From positions 82,950,168 to 83,014,167 of the forward strand of contig CM063501.1 in assembly GCA_032207245.1 (NCBI GenBank): a stretch of 64,000 bases of DNA, in the 5' to 3' direction. Both the position numbers and the translations under genes were made by a program. Positions 35,422-48,591 of the stretch are shown one piece after another. How positions within the stretch are numbered: position 1 is the first letter of the stretch; the number at the start of each line of letters is the position of its first letter. The notes beneath the pieces are model-generated. The model made no database searches, was not told where the DNA came from, and saw only the letters and a list, made by a program, of their open reading frames with translations. The stretch comes from Pardosa pseudoannulata. Lineage: Eukaryota; Arthropoda; Arachnida; Araneae; Lycosidae.

Positions 35422-36479
35422 TTAAGAAAGAAAATACAAGAGAGTGTTTTAGTATCCAACCCTTTATAATTATAATATAGTTATTATTACAAAATTCAAT
35501 TCATGTATTGCCTATTAACTATTTAAATAATTTTTAAAACACTATTTTTTATGAATTTTATAAGTATTTCGAATAGTCCTGATACATTTGTATTAACTTC
35601 GAAATTTATTAGAATTTACCCAAACGAATGTAAAGTAAATAAAAGTTAAAAAAGAAATATATTTTGAACATGAAAGAATCTTTTTGTTTAAATTAAGAGT
35701 ATATAGAACCTTTCGTTCTGAAAAACCTTCATTATGATAAAGTATTTTTTATTCTTCTAAAATAAAAAGTTCATCTTGATACAGAATATTTTTTCTAAAT
35801 CATTAATATTGTTCAATTTTATGAAAATTATTTAATTTTATAAATGGAGCAAAATATGTAATTAAGAAACAATATAAAACATGTAAACCAAGTAAAAACA
35901 TAGAAATTCAGTTACCCAAGAAATACTTTTGACACCTGCAAATTAGATAATGTTTTATTAATATTTAATTGAAGCAGATTACGTTTTTCATTCTCTGATC
36001 CTATGTTAATTTGAAAAATATATTTTATTTTATATGGTTATGAAGGCTAATTTTGCATAAATTTTGAATTTCCTAACAGTTTATAAAGTTTTTGAAATTT
36101 TAAAATGTTAGATAAATTTAAAAATTTAGGATTAAAAAATTAAAACAATATTTTACTTCAATTGGCTGTAAAAATTTAGTTTTTGATATACTTATTTCAA
36201 AAGATATTTTGAGGGAAATTTTAATATTTTGTACAACATTTAAAGAGAATTCAATTTGATATTTGAAAATAAAATATGATTTTCTTAGCTAAGGTATTAA
36301 TTAAAAACTTGTAAAAAAGCCCTAAAAAGGGCAGATGTTTTTGTTTTATAAAAAACTGAAAAAAGACCATTTTAGATATTTTAACTAATAAACATTCTAA
36401 ATTTCAAAAGACTCTATGTCCCATAAAAACCATTATTATAATATTTGTAAGAAAAATTGATATTTTAAATATTATTTTT
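35422..36479. other. No gene recognised
   Basis: Very AT-rich DNA. I see no repeat structure before the 508-bp array. Confidence 0.5.
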
Positions 36480-38440
36480 TAACTATATTTCTAGGAAATA
36501 CTTAATAATACAACTAAGTTTTATTCAAAGGTTTAAATATGTCGTATGTCAAAAATTACTCTACTATATGTGAGAAATATGTGTATGAAACATTTTTGCT
36601 GCTGCTTCCTTTAAAACTAGTAATTAGTAATGTTTTAGCATATTAGATTAGTGCACAGAAATCTTAAACACTTTTATTTTTATATAAATAGCTTCCTTAT
36701 AACTTATTAAATATTCTAACAGATTTTGTAAAAAAAAGTAATAATAATAATTTTGAAAATCTACTGTCTTCTTGATTTGTAAAAAATAGATTAAAATATT
36801 TTTCTGAAGCATTAGCTGCAGTGTATGCTTGTGTATGATTTCCATTTCTATTTATATCTCCGTAAAATCTGTAGATTAAATTTTTCATGTCTCGTATTGT
36901 AAAAACAAAAACACAATATTTCTGTCTAAAATTGATTTTTTCACTTCACTATTAAAAGAAGGGTCATTTATTTTACATTATTTTTTACTTACTATATTTC
37001 TAAGTAATACTTAAGATAACAACTAAGTTTTATTCAAAGTTTTAAATGAAATCTATGACAAAAAAATGACTCTATTATAGGTGAAAAAAGATGGACATAA
37101 AACATTTTCGATAATGCTTCCTTTAAAACAACTAGTAACTAATAGTTTTTAATTATTAGAATATTACGTAGAAATCGTAAACACTTTTATATAAATATCT
37201 TCCTTATAGCTTATTAAATTTTCATTCAAATTTTGAAAAAAAAAATTAATTTTGAAAGTCCAATGTTTCCTTCAGTTGTAATAAATAGATTAAAATATTT
37301 TTCTGAAGCGTTAGCTGCAGTGAATGCTTGTGTATGATTTCCATTTCGATTTATATCTCGGTAAAATCTGTAGATTAAATATTTCATGTCTCGGATTTCT
37401 TAGTAAAAACAGAAACAAAACATTTTTGTCTAGAATTGATTTTTTTACTTCATTCCTAAAAGGAGAGTTAATTGTTTTACATTATTTTTTTCTTACAATA
37501 TTTCTAGTTAATACTTACGATAACAACTAAGTTTTATTCAAAGGTTTAAATGCATCCTATGACAAAAAATGACTCTGTTATAGGTGAAAAAAATGGGCAT
37601 GAAACATTTTCGGTGCTGCTTCCTTTAAAATTAGTAATTAATAATGTTTTAAACTATTAGAATATTTCACAAAAATCATAAACACTTTTATATAAATAGC
37701 TTCCTTATATCTTGTCAAATTTTCAGCAGATTTTGTAAAAAAAAACAAAGTAATAAAAATAATTTTGAAAGTCTACTGTCTTGTTGAGTTGTAAAAAATA
37801 GATTAAAACATTTTTCTGAAGCGTTAGCTGCGGTGAATGCTTGTGTATGATTTCCATTTGAATTTATATATCTCCGTAAAATCTGTAGATTAAATTTTTC
37901 ATGTCTCGTATTATAAAAACAAAAATAAAACATTTTTGTCTAAAACTGATTTTTTCATTTCACTATTAAAATTAGGGTAATTTATTTTACAATATTTTTT
38001 TCTTACTATATTTCTAAGTAATACTTAAGATAACAACTAAGTTTTATTCAAAGGTTTAAATGAATCCTATGACAAAAAATGACTCTATTATAGGTGAAAA
38101 AAATGGACATAAAACATTTTCGATAATGCTTCCTTTAAAACAACTAGTATCTAATAATATTTTAACTATTATAATTATTACATAGAAATTGTGAAAACTT
38201 TTATATATATAACTTTGTTATAACTAATTAAATATTCAAGCAGACTTTTCAAATACAAAATAAATTAATTTTGAAAGTTCACTGTCTCTTTGAGTAGTAA
38301 AAAATAGATTAAAATTTTTTCTGAAACGGTAAATTAATTGAATGCTTTTATATGGCTTCCACTTAGATTTAATTTATATATATATAAAATATATAGATTA
38401 CATTTTTCATGCATTGGATTGCTTCAAGTAAAAACAGAAA
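36480..38440. repeat. Tandem array, about 508-bp unit, four copies
   Basis: CAACTAAGTTTTATTCAAAG occurs at about 36511, 37020, 37524 and 38034. Units also share TTTTTCTGAAGCGTTAGCTG, GCTTGTGTATGATTTCCATT and AAATCTGTAGATTAAAT. The last unit is the most diverged, suggesting the decaying edge. Short open frames within it (63-72 codons on both strands) recur because the unit repeats and are not evidence for genes. Confidence 0.9.
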
Positions 38441-39540
38441 CAAAACTTTTTTGCACTTACTTCTAAAAGGAGGATAATTTGTTTTGCATTTTTTTATGTT
38501 TTGAAATACCACTTGTTTTACATTTATAACAACTTAAATAATTAACAGACATAAAATTCGATAAAATAATCTATGCGTGTATAATCGGAAAACAAAACAA
38601 AATAGACAGCTCATTTTTATTATTAATTTTATACTTAATGAAATTTTGCATTATTTTAAAGATTTATATTAACATTTCTTATCAAAAGGAGTTATTTCAC
38701 TTCAACTTGTATGTCTTAAAAAAGCAACAGATTCAGTTTACTGTTCCTTTCCTAAACGGAGATTGAGAGGGTTTTTCTTGTAATGATGAAACATTTTTAA
38801 TCGATTTATTGCAAAGTTATAATACCCCTATTCATTGAAAAATATTTTGCTATTACAAGAGAATTCCTTGTTTTTTTATCATAAGTAGAAAATGTAAACT
38901 GAATCCGTTGCTTTTTCAGCGAGTACAGGTTGGCATTTAATAAGGTCTTCAGTTCCGCAAATGTATGTACAGTTTTAGAGATATCAAACATAAAGTATAA
39001 AAGTTTTATTATAAACTTTAGACATGCATTAATATATATTACATTGGTGCAATTAGTATTTTAAAAATTTATCATTAGTAAGGACTCAATGCTTCAATAC
39101 AAATCAAACTTTTTGTTTCTACATTTACTTCTTCAAAAAAATCTGACACACCAACATTTCAAGCTTTTTCTGCTAACTGTAACCATTAATTAGTAACCAT
39201 TATTAGACAAAACCTCAACACAAACAGAACAATATACTCACTTCTCTACAATGAATATACTCTATTTTCATTTGTTAAACAAATAAGAAATATCAAAATT
39301 TTCTGATTGTACTACCACATGTTATCGAGGACTTAATGAAATTAGAAACCCCAAAAAGCTTTAGATATACGAGGGATACACTAGACATACAATTTTATTG
39401 AATTTTTGAAATATTTTTTATTGTTTCTCAAGATCCTCGTATGAGATTCAGAAGAGAGAATATTAATATAGAATACAAATTTCATTAGGCCATAAATATA
39501 AATGTGTTAATGAATTCTATAGATGTAGTAATTATTACAG
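38441..39540. other. No gene recognised
   Basis: AT-rich DNA between two tandem arrays. An inverted similarity (AGCAACAGATTCAGTTTAC at about 38723 against GTAAACTGAATCCGTTGCTT at about 38893) could form a hairpin with a loop of about 150 bases. Confidence 0.5.
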
Positions 39541-39732
39541 CTTATTTCAACTGATTGAATATAAAATTAATTGTTCATCAAAAAGTTATTAATTTCCCTA
39601 TTTGATAATAATTATAAAATAAACTGAATAGTGTTGGATATTTAATTTAAATATATTTTATGAAATTACATAATGTCAGCTGATTTAATCTATTTATCAA
39701 AAAGGTGTTAATTCCGATACACGATAATAATA

Positions 39733-40648
39733 GGGGAGACCGGGACACCTTGGGACACTTTTCAGTTAAACATTTTTATGAATCTTTTTAAAGCTATTTG
39801 AAAAAAATAAGTATGCATACATATACTGTCATCATATCTGCTTCTCATAAACATTAAACCTACTTAATATCTCATTTAGTTAAAGAGTAATAAAAGAAAT
39901 AAAATACCTTTCCAATGTCCCAACTTGCCCCACTGTATGGGGTAGGTTGGGACACAAAAGAACAACTACAAAATACTGTTCAAATTATTTTTATTAACTG
40001 TTATAAAAGAGAAATAGCTGAAAATTGTTCAAGTTAATTCATTTTTTAACAAATCTTATATTTGCGGCTGATTCAAGCATATTAGCATTTACAGCAGAAT
40101 ACTTTCTGTTTGTTTCTCTTGTTCTCATCATTTTTTTCTGAAAAAAATTAATAAATTAATATTTTGACATGTTAAATCAATTAAACATTAGGCACCAAAA
40201 TATTACTTATTTTGTTTGAATTGATATTTGTTTACACTTTTTAAAATGTCCCAAGGTGCTCCATCTATGTGTGTCTCAACCTGCCCCATTTTACATAGTA
40301 TCTTTTGGTAACTACTATACAGTTAGGCTTAATAATACAATTTATTTATTAGAATAGAAATAATAAATGAATTTTCTTTCATAACAATACACTTATTTTA
40401 AATATTTTAATTTTTTTTTCAAAAAAATTACTTTTTAAAATGCTCATTGATGTAATTTTGGGTTATTCAAAACAAAGAAAATGAAATTGTTCCTTACTTA
40501 TAAGAACTATTTTCATCAAAATTCTTTGAGAAGTGAAGAGGAAAGCCATCTATCAATACACATGAGAACTAATTCCTGGTTGCAAATTAAAGCCTGGAAA
40601 TAAAGGTGTCCCAAGGTGGGCTATGTCCCAAGGTGCCCCACTCTCCCC
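39733..40648. mobile_element. TA-flanked TIR element with repeated GGGACA motifs
   Basis: Flanked by TA at 39731-39732 and 40649-40650. The tips are GGGGAGACCGGGACACCTTG and, read inward from the right, GGGGAGAGTGGGGCACCTTG, both continuing GGACA. Four related words lie inside: GTCCCAACTTGCCCCAC at 39917, GGGGTAGGTTGGGACAC at about 39940, GTCCCAAGGTGCTCCAT at 40248 and CTCAACCTGCCCCATTT at 40275. No transposase is seen. The TA target suggests a Tc1/mariner/pogo-type helper, but the superfamily is not assigned. It splits a unit of the 138-bp array. Confidence 0.85.
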
Positions 40649-42230
40649 TACTAAAATAAACTCCTAAGTTTTTAGTTATTTAATTTTAAATATTTTATAA
40701 AATGTCATAATGTCAGCTGATTTAAACGGTTTAAAAATAAAACTGCTTTATTAAAAAAATGTTAATTTAAATGCGTGATAGCAATACTGAAACGAACTTC
40801 TAAGTTATAGTATATTTAATTTAAATAAATCTTGTTAGATGGAAAAATTATAGCTGGTTTCAACTGTTTAAAATTAAAACTGCTTAATTAAAATGGTTTT
40901 AATTTTCATCCATGATAATAACAGTAACACAAACTGTTGAGTTTTCAGCTATTTGGTTTAAATAAATCTTGTAGAATGTCGTAATATCAGTTGATTTAAA
41001 CGGTTTACAAATAAAACTGTTTTATTAAAAAAAGTGTTAGCTTACATGCGTAATAGCAATACTGAAACAAGGTGCTAAGTTATCGTATATTTAGTTTAAA
41101 TACATCTTGAAAAATGTCATAATGTCAGCTGATTTAAACGATTTCACGAAAATCGCTATTTAAAAGTGGTCGATTACCTTAAACTGTTTAAAAATAAAAC
41201 TGTCATATTAAAATGGTGTTAATTTCCATGTGTAACATTACTAAAACAAACTACTATTTTTTTTAAAACAATCTTGTGAATATTCATTATGTCAGCCGAT
41301 TTAAACTGTTCTAAAATAAAACTGTATCATTAAAAAGGTGTTAACTTCCATGCTTGATAATATTACTGAACCAAATTGCTAAGTTATCGGATATTTAGTT
41401 TCAATAAATCTTATAAAATGTTATAATGTCAACTGATTTAAACTGTTTAAACAGAAAACTGTTTTATTAAAAAGGTGTTAATTTCAATGCTTGATAATAA
41501 TACTACACCAAACTGCTAAGTTATAGGATATTTAGTTTAAATAAATCTTGTGAATTTTCATAATGTCAGCTGATTTAAACGATTTAAAAATAAAAAAAAA
41601 ACTGTTTTATAAAAAGGTGTTAATTTTCATGAGTGATAATAATAATAAGAGAAACTGCTAAGCTATCAGATATTTAGTATAAATAAATCTTATAAAATGT
41701 CATAATGTCAGCTGATATAAACTGTTTAAAAATAAAACTGTTTTATTAAAAAGGTGTTAATTTCAATGCGTGATAATAATACTACACCAAACTGCTAAGT
41801 TATAGGATATTTAGTTTAAATAAATCTTGTGAATTTTCATAATGTCAGCTGATTTAAACGGTTTAATAATAAAAAAAACTGTTTTATAAAAAGATGTTAA
41901 TTTCCATGAGTGATAATAATAATAAGCGAAACTGCTGAGCTATCGGATATTTAGTTTAAATAAATCTTATAAAATGTCATAATGTCAGCCGATTTAAACT
42001 GTTTAAAAATAAAACTGTTTTATTAAAAAGGTGTTAATTTCCACACAGGAAAATAATACTAAGCCAAATTTCTAAGCTATCGAATATTTAGTTTAAATAA
42101 ATCTTATAAAAGTTCATAATGTAAGCTGATTTAAACTGTTTAAAAATAAAAACCATTTTCTTAAAAAAGGTATTAATTTCCATATATGAAAATAATACTA
42201 AAAGAAACTGCTAAGCTATCAAATATTTAA

Positions 42231-42403
42231 GCAGAATGATGACCAAGTGATTAGAGTGCTGACCTTCGGTACCGGAGTTCGTGGGTTCGACTCCCACTGT
42301 AGCATGGATGTTTGTAGCCGTTCGGAATCGGCTTTAAGCTGTAGGTCCCGATCTCATTAGCCCTCGTGTGCAAAAACGTAGACCGTAGCACTCCAAACCA
42401 AAC
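42231..42403 (+). mobile_element. SINE family 1, inside the 138-bp array
   Basis: B box GGGTTCGACTCCC, body CGTAGACCGTAGCACTCC and a CCAAA tail. The 14-bp target duplication TATCAAATATTTAA lies at 42217-42230 and 42404-42417. The duplicated word belongs to the array unit, so the array is older. Confidence 0.95.
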
Positions 42404-42570
42404 TATCAAATATTTAATTAAAACAAATTTTGTGAAATGTTATAAAGTCAGCTGTTTGAACATAAAGATAATTGTTTATAAAAAATGTGTTAATTTTCAT
42501 GCACGAAAATAGCAATAAAAACAACTTAAGTTATGAAATATTTAATTGAAATAAATCGTATAAAAAGTCA

Positions 42571-43199
42571 CCTAGTATCAGAATTTCTTTGTACCTCCCG
42601 TATCGGGAAGCAAATATTTTACGTCTTTCCGTACAGCCAAAAGTGTCAACTTGAGTGTGAATAATATACACGTCGAAATTCTACTACCTTGATATTTTAA
42701 GCTCGCAGTTCACATCTATTTATAGACTTCGATATTCAGAAAGCATCGGCCCGGCCCGTTAAGGGGAGAGATAAATTTAGAATAAATGTTTCTATCCGTC
42801 AAATATATTTTCCCTATAAATCTAGCATCAAATGTATGATTTTATTTTTATAAAGAGAAAAAAATCATCTGTGAGGTGTAACCGAACGGAACCGAAAAAG
42901 TTTGAGCGCAAAATAGTTAGATCGCAAAATATTGTGGGAAAAGTTTTCTTTCCGCTAGAATATGGAATAAAAGAAGAGAGTGAAGGTCGAAAAATATTTT
43001 TTGTTAGCTTTTTTGAAATTATTTATACGGAGTTTGACATCGACTGATAGTCTGGAAGATTTTAAGAAACTATATTCTTAATGTCTACTTGTTATCATAT
43101 ATGTGCATTTCAAATATCGTTCTTAAAATGTGCTGGAAATTCACGAAAGAAATTTATATCTGACATATTTATTATCCATACCATTTTGAAAATATGTTC
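42571..43199. other. No gene recognised
   Basis: A higher-complexity stretch at about 42590-42760 (including CATCGGCCCGGCCCGTTAAG) borders the array. A 71-codon frame at 42832-43047 is Lys/Arg-rich with no recognised domain. Confidence 0.4.
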
Positions 43200-46100
43200 A
43201 CGTATATGCGTATGTTACTCCCTACATTTCTTGCAAATATTTGCAAACTATTTATTAGTTGTTATATCAATTGGAAATATGAAAAAACAGTTCCTAAATT
43301 ATCAATTTGAAAGTTTGGGATGTTAACGCTTATCTTTTTAATATGATTTGTTTGTCTTATACAGTATCTATGTTGTCACATGTTTAACATTTTAATGTTT
43401 CAGTCCAGTAAAATATATGAACTTGCAGGTTATCGATAATTAGTTCCAGTTTAACATCTAAATTATTGCAAATATGTTACGGGGTGTCATAAACTTATTA
43501 AGTCTATAAATGTAAAATGAATATGTTACTCCCTACATTTCTTGCAAATATTTGCAAACTTTTTATTAGTTTTCATATCAATTGGAAATATGGAAATTCA
43601 GCGCCTAAATTATCAATTTGAAAGTTTGGGATGTTAACGTTTATCTTTTTAATATGATTTGTTTGTCTTATACAGTATCTATGTTGTCTCATGTTTAACG
43701 TTTTAATGTTTCAGTCCAGTAAAATATATGAACTTGCCGATTGTCGATAATTAGTTCCAGTTTAAGTATTTAAATTATTACAAAAGTGCTACGGGGTTTA
43801 ATGTACTTATTAATCTATAAATGTCAAATGAGTATGTTACTCCCTATATTTCTTGCAAATATTTGCAAACATTTTATTAGTTCGTATATCAATTGGAAAT
43901 ATGAAAATTCAGCGCATAAATTATCGATTTGAAAGTGTGGGATGTTAACTTTTATCTTTTTAATACGATTTGTTTGTCTTATATCTAATGTTCTCATGTT
44001 TAAAATTTTCAGTGTTTCAGTCCAGTAGAATACATGTACATGTAGATTCTCAATAACTAGTTCCACTTAAGCATCTAAATTATTACAAAATGCTACAGGG
44101 TTTCATATACTTATTAAGTCTATAAATGTCAAATGAGAATATTACTCTCCACATTTCTTGAAACTATTTGCAAACTTTTTATTAGTTTTCATATCAATTG
44201 GAAATATGGAAATTCAGCGCCTAAATTATCAATTTGAAAGTTTGGGATGTTAACGTTTATCTTTTTAATATGATTTGTTTGTCTTACACAATATCTATGT
44301 TGCCTCATGTTTAACGTCTTCAGTTTTTCAGCCCAGTAAAATATATGAACTTGCAGGTTCTCGATAATTAGTTTTAGTTTAACATCTAAATTATTACAAA
44401 TATTTTAAGGGGTTTCATACACTTATTAAGTCTATAAATGTAAAATGAATATGTTACTCCCTACATTTCTTGCAAATATTTGCAAACTATTTATTAGTTC
44501 TTATATCAATTGGAAATATGAAAAAACAGCTCCTAAATTATCAAGTTGAAAGTTTGTGATGTTAACGTTTATCTTTTTAATACGACTTGTTTGTCTTACA
44601 CAATATCTATGTCGCCTCATGTTTAACGTCTTCAGTTTTTCAGCCCAGTAAAATATATGTACCTGCAAGTTCTCGATAATTAGTTCCTGTTAAGCATCTA
44701 AATTATTACAAAAGTACTACGGAGTTTAATGTACTTATTACGTGTATTAATGTAAAATGAGTATGTTACTCCCTACATTCATTTCAAATATTTGCAAACT
44801 ATTTATTAGTTCTTATATCAATTGGAAATATGAAAAAACAGTTCCTAAATTATCAAGTTGAAAGTTTGTTATGTTAACGTTTATCTTTTTAATATGATTT
44901 GTTTGTCTTATACAATATCTATGTTGCCTCATGTTTAACGTCTTCACTTTTTCAGTCCACTAAAATATGTAAACTTGCAGGTTCTTGATAATTAGTTCCA
45001 GTTAAGCATCTATAATTATTACAAATATTCTACGGGGTTTCATGCACTTATTAAGTCTATAAATGTCAAATGAACATGTTACTTTCTACATGTCTTGCAA
45101 ATATTTGCAAACTTTTTATTAGTTCTAATATCAATTGGAAATATGGAAATTCAGCGTCTAAATTAAGTTTGTGGGAGTGTTACCTTTTATTTTCTTTAGT
45201 ACGATTTGTTTGTCTTATACAATATCTAATGTTTAACATCTTCATAGTTTTCAATCCAGTAAACCATATGTACTTACAGGTTCTCGATAATTAGTTCCAG
45301 TTAAGCAAATAAATTATACCAAATAGCTTACGGAGTTTCATGTACTTATTAAATCTATAAGTATCAAATTATATCATGCCGAGCATGAGTCGGCTTAAAA
45401 AATTTGATCACTTATCTGTAAGTATATAATGGTATTTATTTCACTTTTGTATAACTTTTCACGCTACTGCAAACTGCAGCACTTACTGAGTTTTGGGATA
45501 CACAAAATATTTCTTGTTCATAGCGGATAAGAAAAAGTTAACTAATTGTTAAACTGAAAGTTACTGAAATTTATGGTGTGAGAGTGAAGCTATGTTGGAA
45601 ATAAGGTTTGCGAAACTGATTTGATCGCCGCACTCACACGTTGTGGGTTGAATGCTTAAGTATTTTTCGCGACTCCAGGAAGCGTGTGGTGTGGCGAGTG
45701 AAAACGATTGCGCTTAAACTTCACCAAATTTTGGAGAGTTGTGATTGGTCTCCAGGAGGCAATTCAGGACCATCCTTGGAGTCCCGATCCTTCTGGGCAG
45801 AGCCTGGAAAAGACGCATTGTGCAAAGGACAATGGAACAACGAACGCATCAGCACAGGATAATGTAAAAAGTATAGGGTTGCCTGACTAGAAAGAAGGAA
45901 GGAAAATAATGCAAAGTTCTCTTGGATATTGACAATTTTTTTTCAGGCGTAGCATGTGGAGTGCCTCTTTTACCTCTTTTTGTGATGTTAACCTTTATCT
46001 TTTTAATACGATTTGTTTGTCTTATACAATATCTATGTTGCCTCATGTTTAACGTCTTCACTTTTTCAGTCCACTAAAATATGTAAACTTGCAGGTTCTT

Positions 46101-46540
46101 GATAATTAGTTCCAGTTAAGCATCTATAATTATTACAAATATTCTACGGGGTTTCATGCACTTATTAAGTCTATAAATGTCAAATGAACATGTTACTTTC
46201 TACATGTCTTGCAAATATTTGCAAACTTTTTATTAGTTCTAATATCAATTGGAAATATGGAAATTCAGCGTCTAAATTATCAATTTCAAAATTTGTGGGA
46301 GTGTTACCTTTTATTTTCTTTAGTACGATTTGTTTGTCTTATACAATATCTAATGTTTAACATCTTCATAGTTTTCAATCCAGTAAACCATATGTACTTA
46401 CAGGTTCTCGATAATTAGTTCCAGTTAAGCAACTAAATTATACCAAATAGCTTACGGAGTTTCATGTACTTATTAAATCTATAAGTATCAAATTATATCA
46501 TGCCGAGCATGAGTCGGCTTAAAAAATTTGATCACTTATC
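43200..46540. repeat. Tandem array, about 312-bp unit, eight copies
   Basis: TATGTTACTCCCTACATTTC (with variants) recurs at about 43211, 43522, 43833, 44139, 44450, 44762, 45075 and 46189. Steps are 306-313 bp, except the last, where R560 and flanking DNA intervene. Units share ATATCAATTGGAAATATG, TTTATCTTTTTAATATGATT and TCGATAATTAGTTCCAG. Short frames occur but nothing coding is recognised. Confidence 0.93.
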
Positions 46541-47090
46541 TGTAAGTATATAATGGTATTTATTTCACTTTTGTATAACTTTTCACGCTACTGCAAACTG
46601 CAGCACTTACTGAGTTTTGGGATACACAAAATATTTCTTGTTCATAGCGGATAAGAAAAAGTTAACTAATTGTTAAACTGAAAGTTACTGAAATTTATGG
46701 TGTGAGAGTGAAGCTATGTTGGACATAAGGTTTGAAAAATTGATTTGCTCGCCGCACTCACATGTTGTATGTTGAATCCCCAAGTTTTTTTCGAGACTCC
46801 AGGAAGCGTGTGGTGTGGCCAGTGAAAACGATTGCACTTAAACTTCACCAAATTTTGGAGAGTTGTGATTGGTCTCCAGGAGGCGATTCAGGACCCTCCT
46901 TGTAATCGCGGTCCTTCTGGGCAGATCCGAGAAAGGACGCATTGTGCAAAGGACAATGGAACAACGAACGCATCAGCACAGGATAAAGGAAAAAGTATAG
47001 GGTTACCTGAGTAGAAAGAAGGAAGGAAAAGAATGCAGCATTCTCTTTTACATTGGCAATTTTTTTTCAGGTGTAGCACGTGAAGTGCTT
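44873..47090 (+). repeat. Segmental tandem duplication, about 1.12 kb, of array plus flank plus R560
   Basis: 44873-45982 and 45983-47090 contain the same succession: the last 312-bp unit, a flank with GCCGAGCATGAGTCGGC, a flank with TACTGCAAACTGCAGCAC, then R560. Offsets grow from 1104 to about 1124 bp because of a short deletion in the first copy near 45170. The flank 45448-45574 and its partner at about 46573-46698 look identical, so the duplication is recent relative to the array. The copy 1 R560 is cut where copy 2 begins. Confidence 0.9.
45575..45975 (+). repeat. R560, copy 3, 3' truncated
   Basis: Runs from GGTGTGAGAGTGAAGCTATG to about GGAGTGCCTCTTTTACC and then joins array sequence. 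The truncation coincides with the junction of the 1.12-kb duplication. Confidence 0.85.
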
Positions 47091-47263
47091 CTTTTAATTT
47101 TTAATTTTTTAAATATTTTTTTTAGCATACTTCCTTGTCTTTTGTTCTATATTTGAATGTTGTAATATAGATCAGTGGCATTTTACTATAATTAAAGGCA
47201 ATACAAAGTAAATGTGGGTTATAAAATACTTTGAAATAACAACAGCAATGTACTACACCACAG
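46698..47263 (+). repeat. R560, copy 4, longest
   Basis: Full copy from GGTGTGAGAGTGAAGCTATG to ATGTACTACACCACA. Comparison with 12434-12970 sets the element's approximate limits. Neither end has an evident TIR or TSD. Confidence 0.8.
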
Positions 47264-47481
47264 CATATGGGAAGCATCTGTTGTAAAAAAAATTAATAAA
47301 ATCATATGTAAGTTTAGGAAAGAATGTAAAATTATTAGCGATTTTTAAAACTGAGTGTTTCTATTAAGGTTGTTTGAGCAGCAAAACTTCGGTACTTCAA
47401 TGAACTAATGATTTTGGTCAGGTTAGTAAAATGTTTTTCCCATCTCACACATTCACATTCATAAAACAAGATTAAGGCGAC

Positions 47482-47640
47482 CGGTTTGGTTTCGAGCGTT
47501 ACGGTCTACTTTTCTGCTACAAGAGGGCTAATGAGACCGGGACGTACTCCTTAAAGCTGATTTTGAACTGCTACAAACAACCATGACACAGTGGGATTCG
47601 AATCCTTGAACTCTGGTAACAAAGATCTACACGTGAATCG
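47482..47640 (-). mobile_element. SINE family 1, reverse, diverged
   Basis: The plus strand reads GGTTTGGTTTCGAGCGTTAC, then AATGAGACCGGGACGTAC, then the inverted B box GGGATTCGAATCC. The head end is eroded. It lies about 60 bp from a forward copy, tail away from it. Confidence 0.85.
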
Positions 47641-47702
47641 GCCAGGATTAAGGGGAAAATTGAAAGAGAAATATATGTCTCCATACACCCTTAGTTTAGT
47701 TC

Positions 47703-47891
47703 GCCGAGCGATGGCCGATTGGTTAGGGTGCTGGCCTTCGCTACCGGAGTTCGTGGGTTCGAATCCCACACTGGCATGGATGTTCGTAGCCGTTCGGAAT
47801 CGGCTTTAAACTGTAGGTCCCGGTCTCATTAGCCCTCGTGTTGCAAAAAGTAGACCGTAGCACTCCAAACCAAACCAAACCAAACCAACTC
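47703..47891 (+). mobile_element. SINE family 1, well preserved
   Basis: Begins GCCGAGCGATGGCCGATTGG, has GGGTTCGAATCCC and ends with repeated CCAAA. The 10-bp duplication AGTTTAGTTC lies at 47693-47702 and 47892-47901. Confidence 0.95.
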
Positions 47892-47901
47892 AGTTTAGTT
47901 C

Positions 47902-48591
47902 TTCGTTCAGTGCTCAGTCCAACGGAGAAGTTTAACCAATAGAGTGTGGTTCATTTAGATGAAAAACTGGTGTCTGAATCCAACCACATTATCTATTACG
48001 GTCTAAAATTTTTTTAGCATTTTGATTGTTACAAAATATATTGTAGTTATTTCTGGTTGCTAAGAATCAGTCAACAGGTTGCTTAAATGATACTTAAAAC
48101 TGCCTTGAATGTAAGTTCATTTTTTATACAACATTAGAATCGAGCATCAGTTTTCGGAACACACTTTTGATTTTTTTTTTTTATATAATTGATGCAATGT
48201 CCAAATATAGGTAAAAAATTCAGAAAATGTTTAGTTATGCCTGATTTTATATATGATAGAGTTTTATCAAGTAGTGTTATGATTATTGCGTTCACATTCA
48301 TAAGTTTCTATTTTCTATAAGTATTTCAAACTTTAATCGGGTTGTAGCAGTTTTAAAATAGAATGGGTTACACGGCCTTTTTATTCCCATATTTGAATGA
48401 AGCGTACAAAAATATATAAGATTAAGTCAGATTCAAGTAATTTTTATCTCTTGGTTTATTTCTTAATTTATCAAGACTCAAAAGCTGTTTATACTCAATA
48501 ACTCTAAGACTTAATAGCTCTAAGTTGTATTAAAAAAATAAAGATAAACTGAATAACTGCCATATGTAATAAGGACTTAGTTCATCACGTA
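47902..48591. other. No gene recognised
   Basis: AT-rich DNA between the SINE and Helitron H5. No repeat structure is seen. Confidence 0.5.

Larger units (their letters stand above)
39541..42570. repeat. Tandem array, about 138-bp unit, about fifteen copies, split by a MITE and a SINE
   Basis: GTCAGCTGATTTAAAC (and near variants) recurs at about 40716, 40853, 40989, 41128, 41295, 41431, 41569, 41711, 41848, 41988, 42124 and 42449. Steps are near 138 bp, with one longer and one enlarged by a SINE. Further left, units at about 39541 and 39678 are separated from the rest by a 916-bp transposon. Common words are AAAAAGGTGTTAATTTCCAT, TGATAATAATACTA and GGATATTTAGTTTAAATAAA. No coding capacity. 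Confidence 0.93.
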
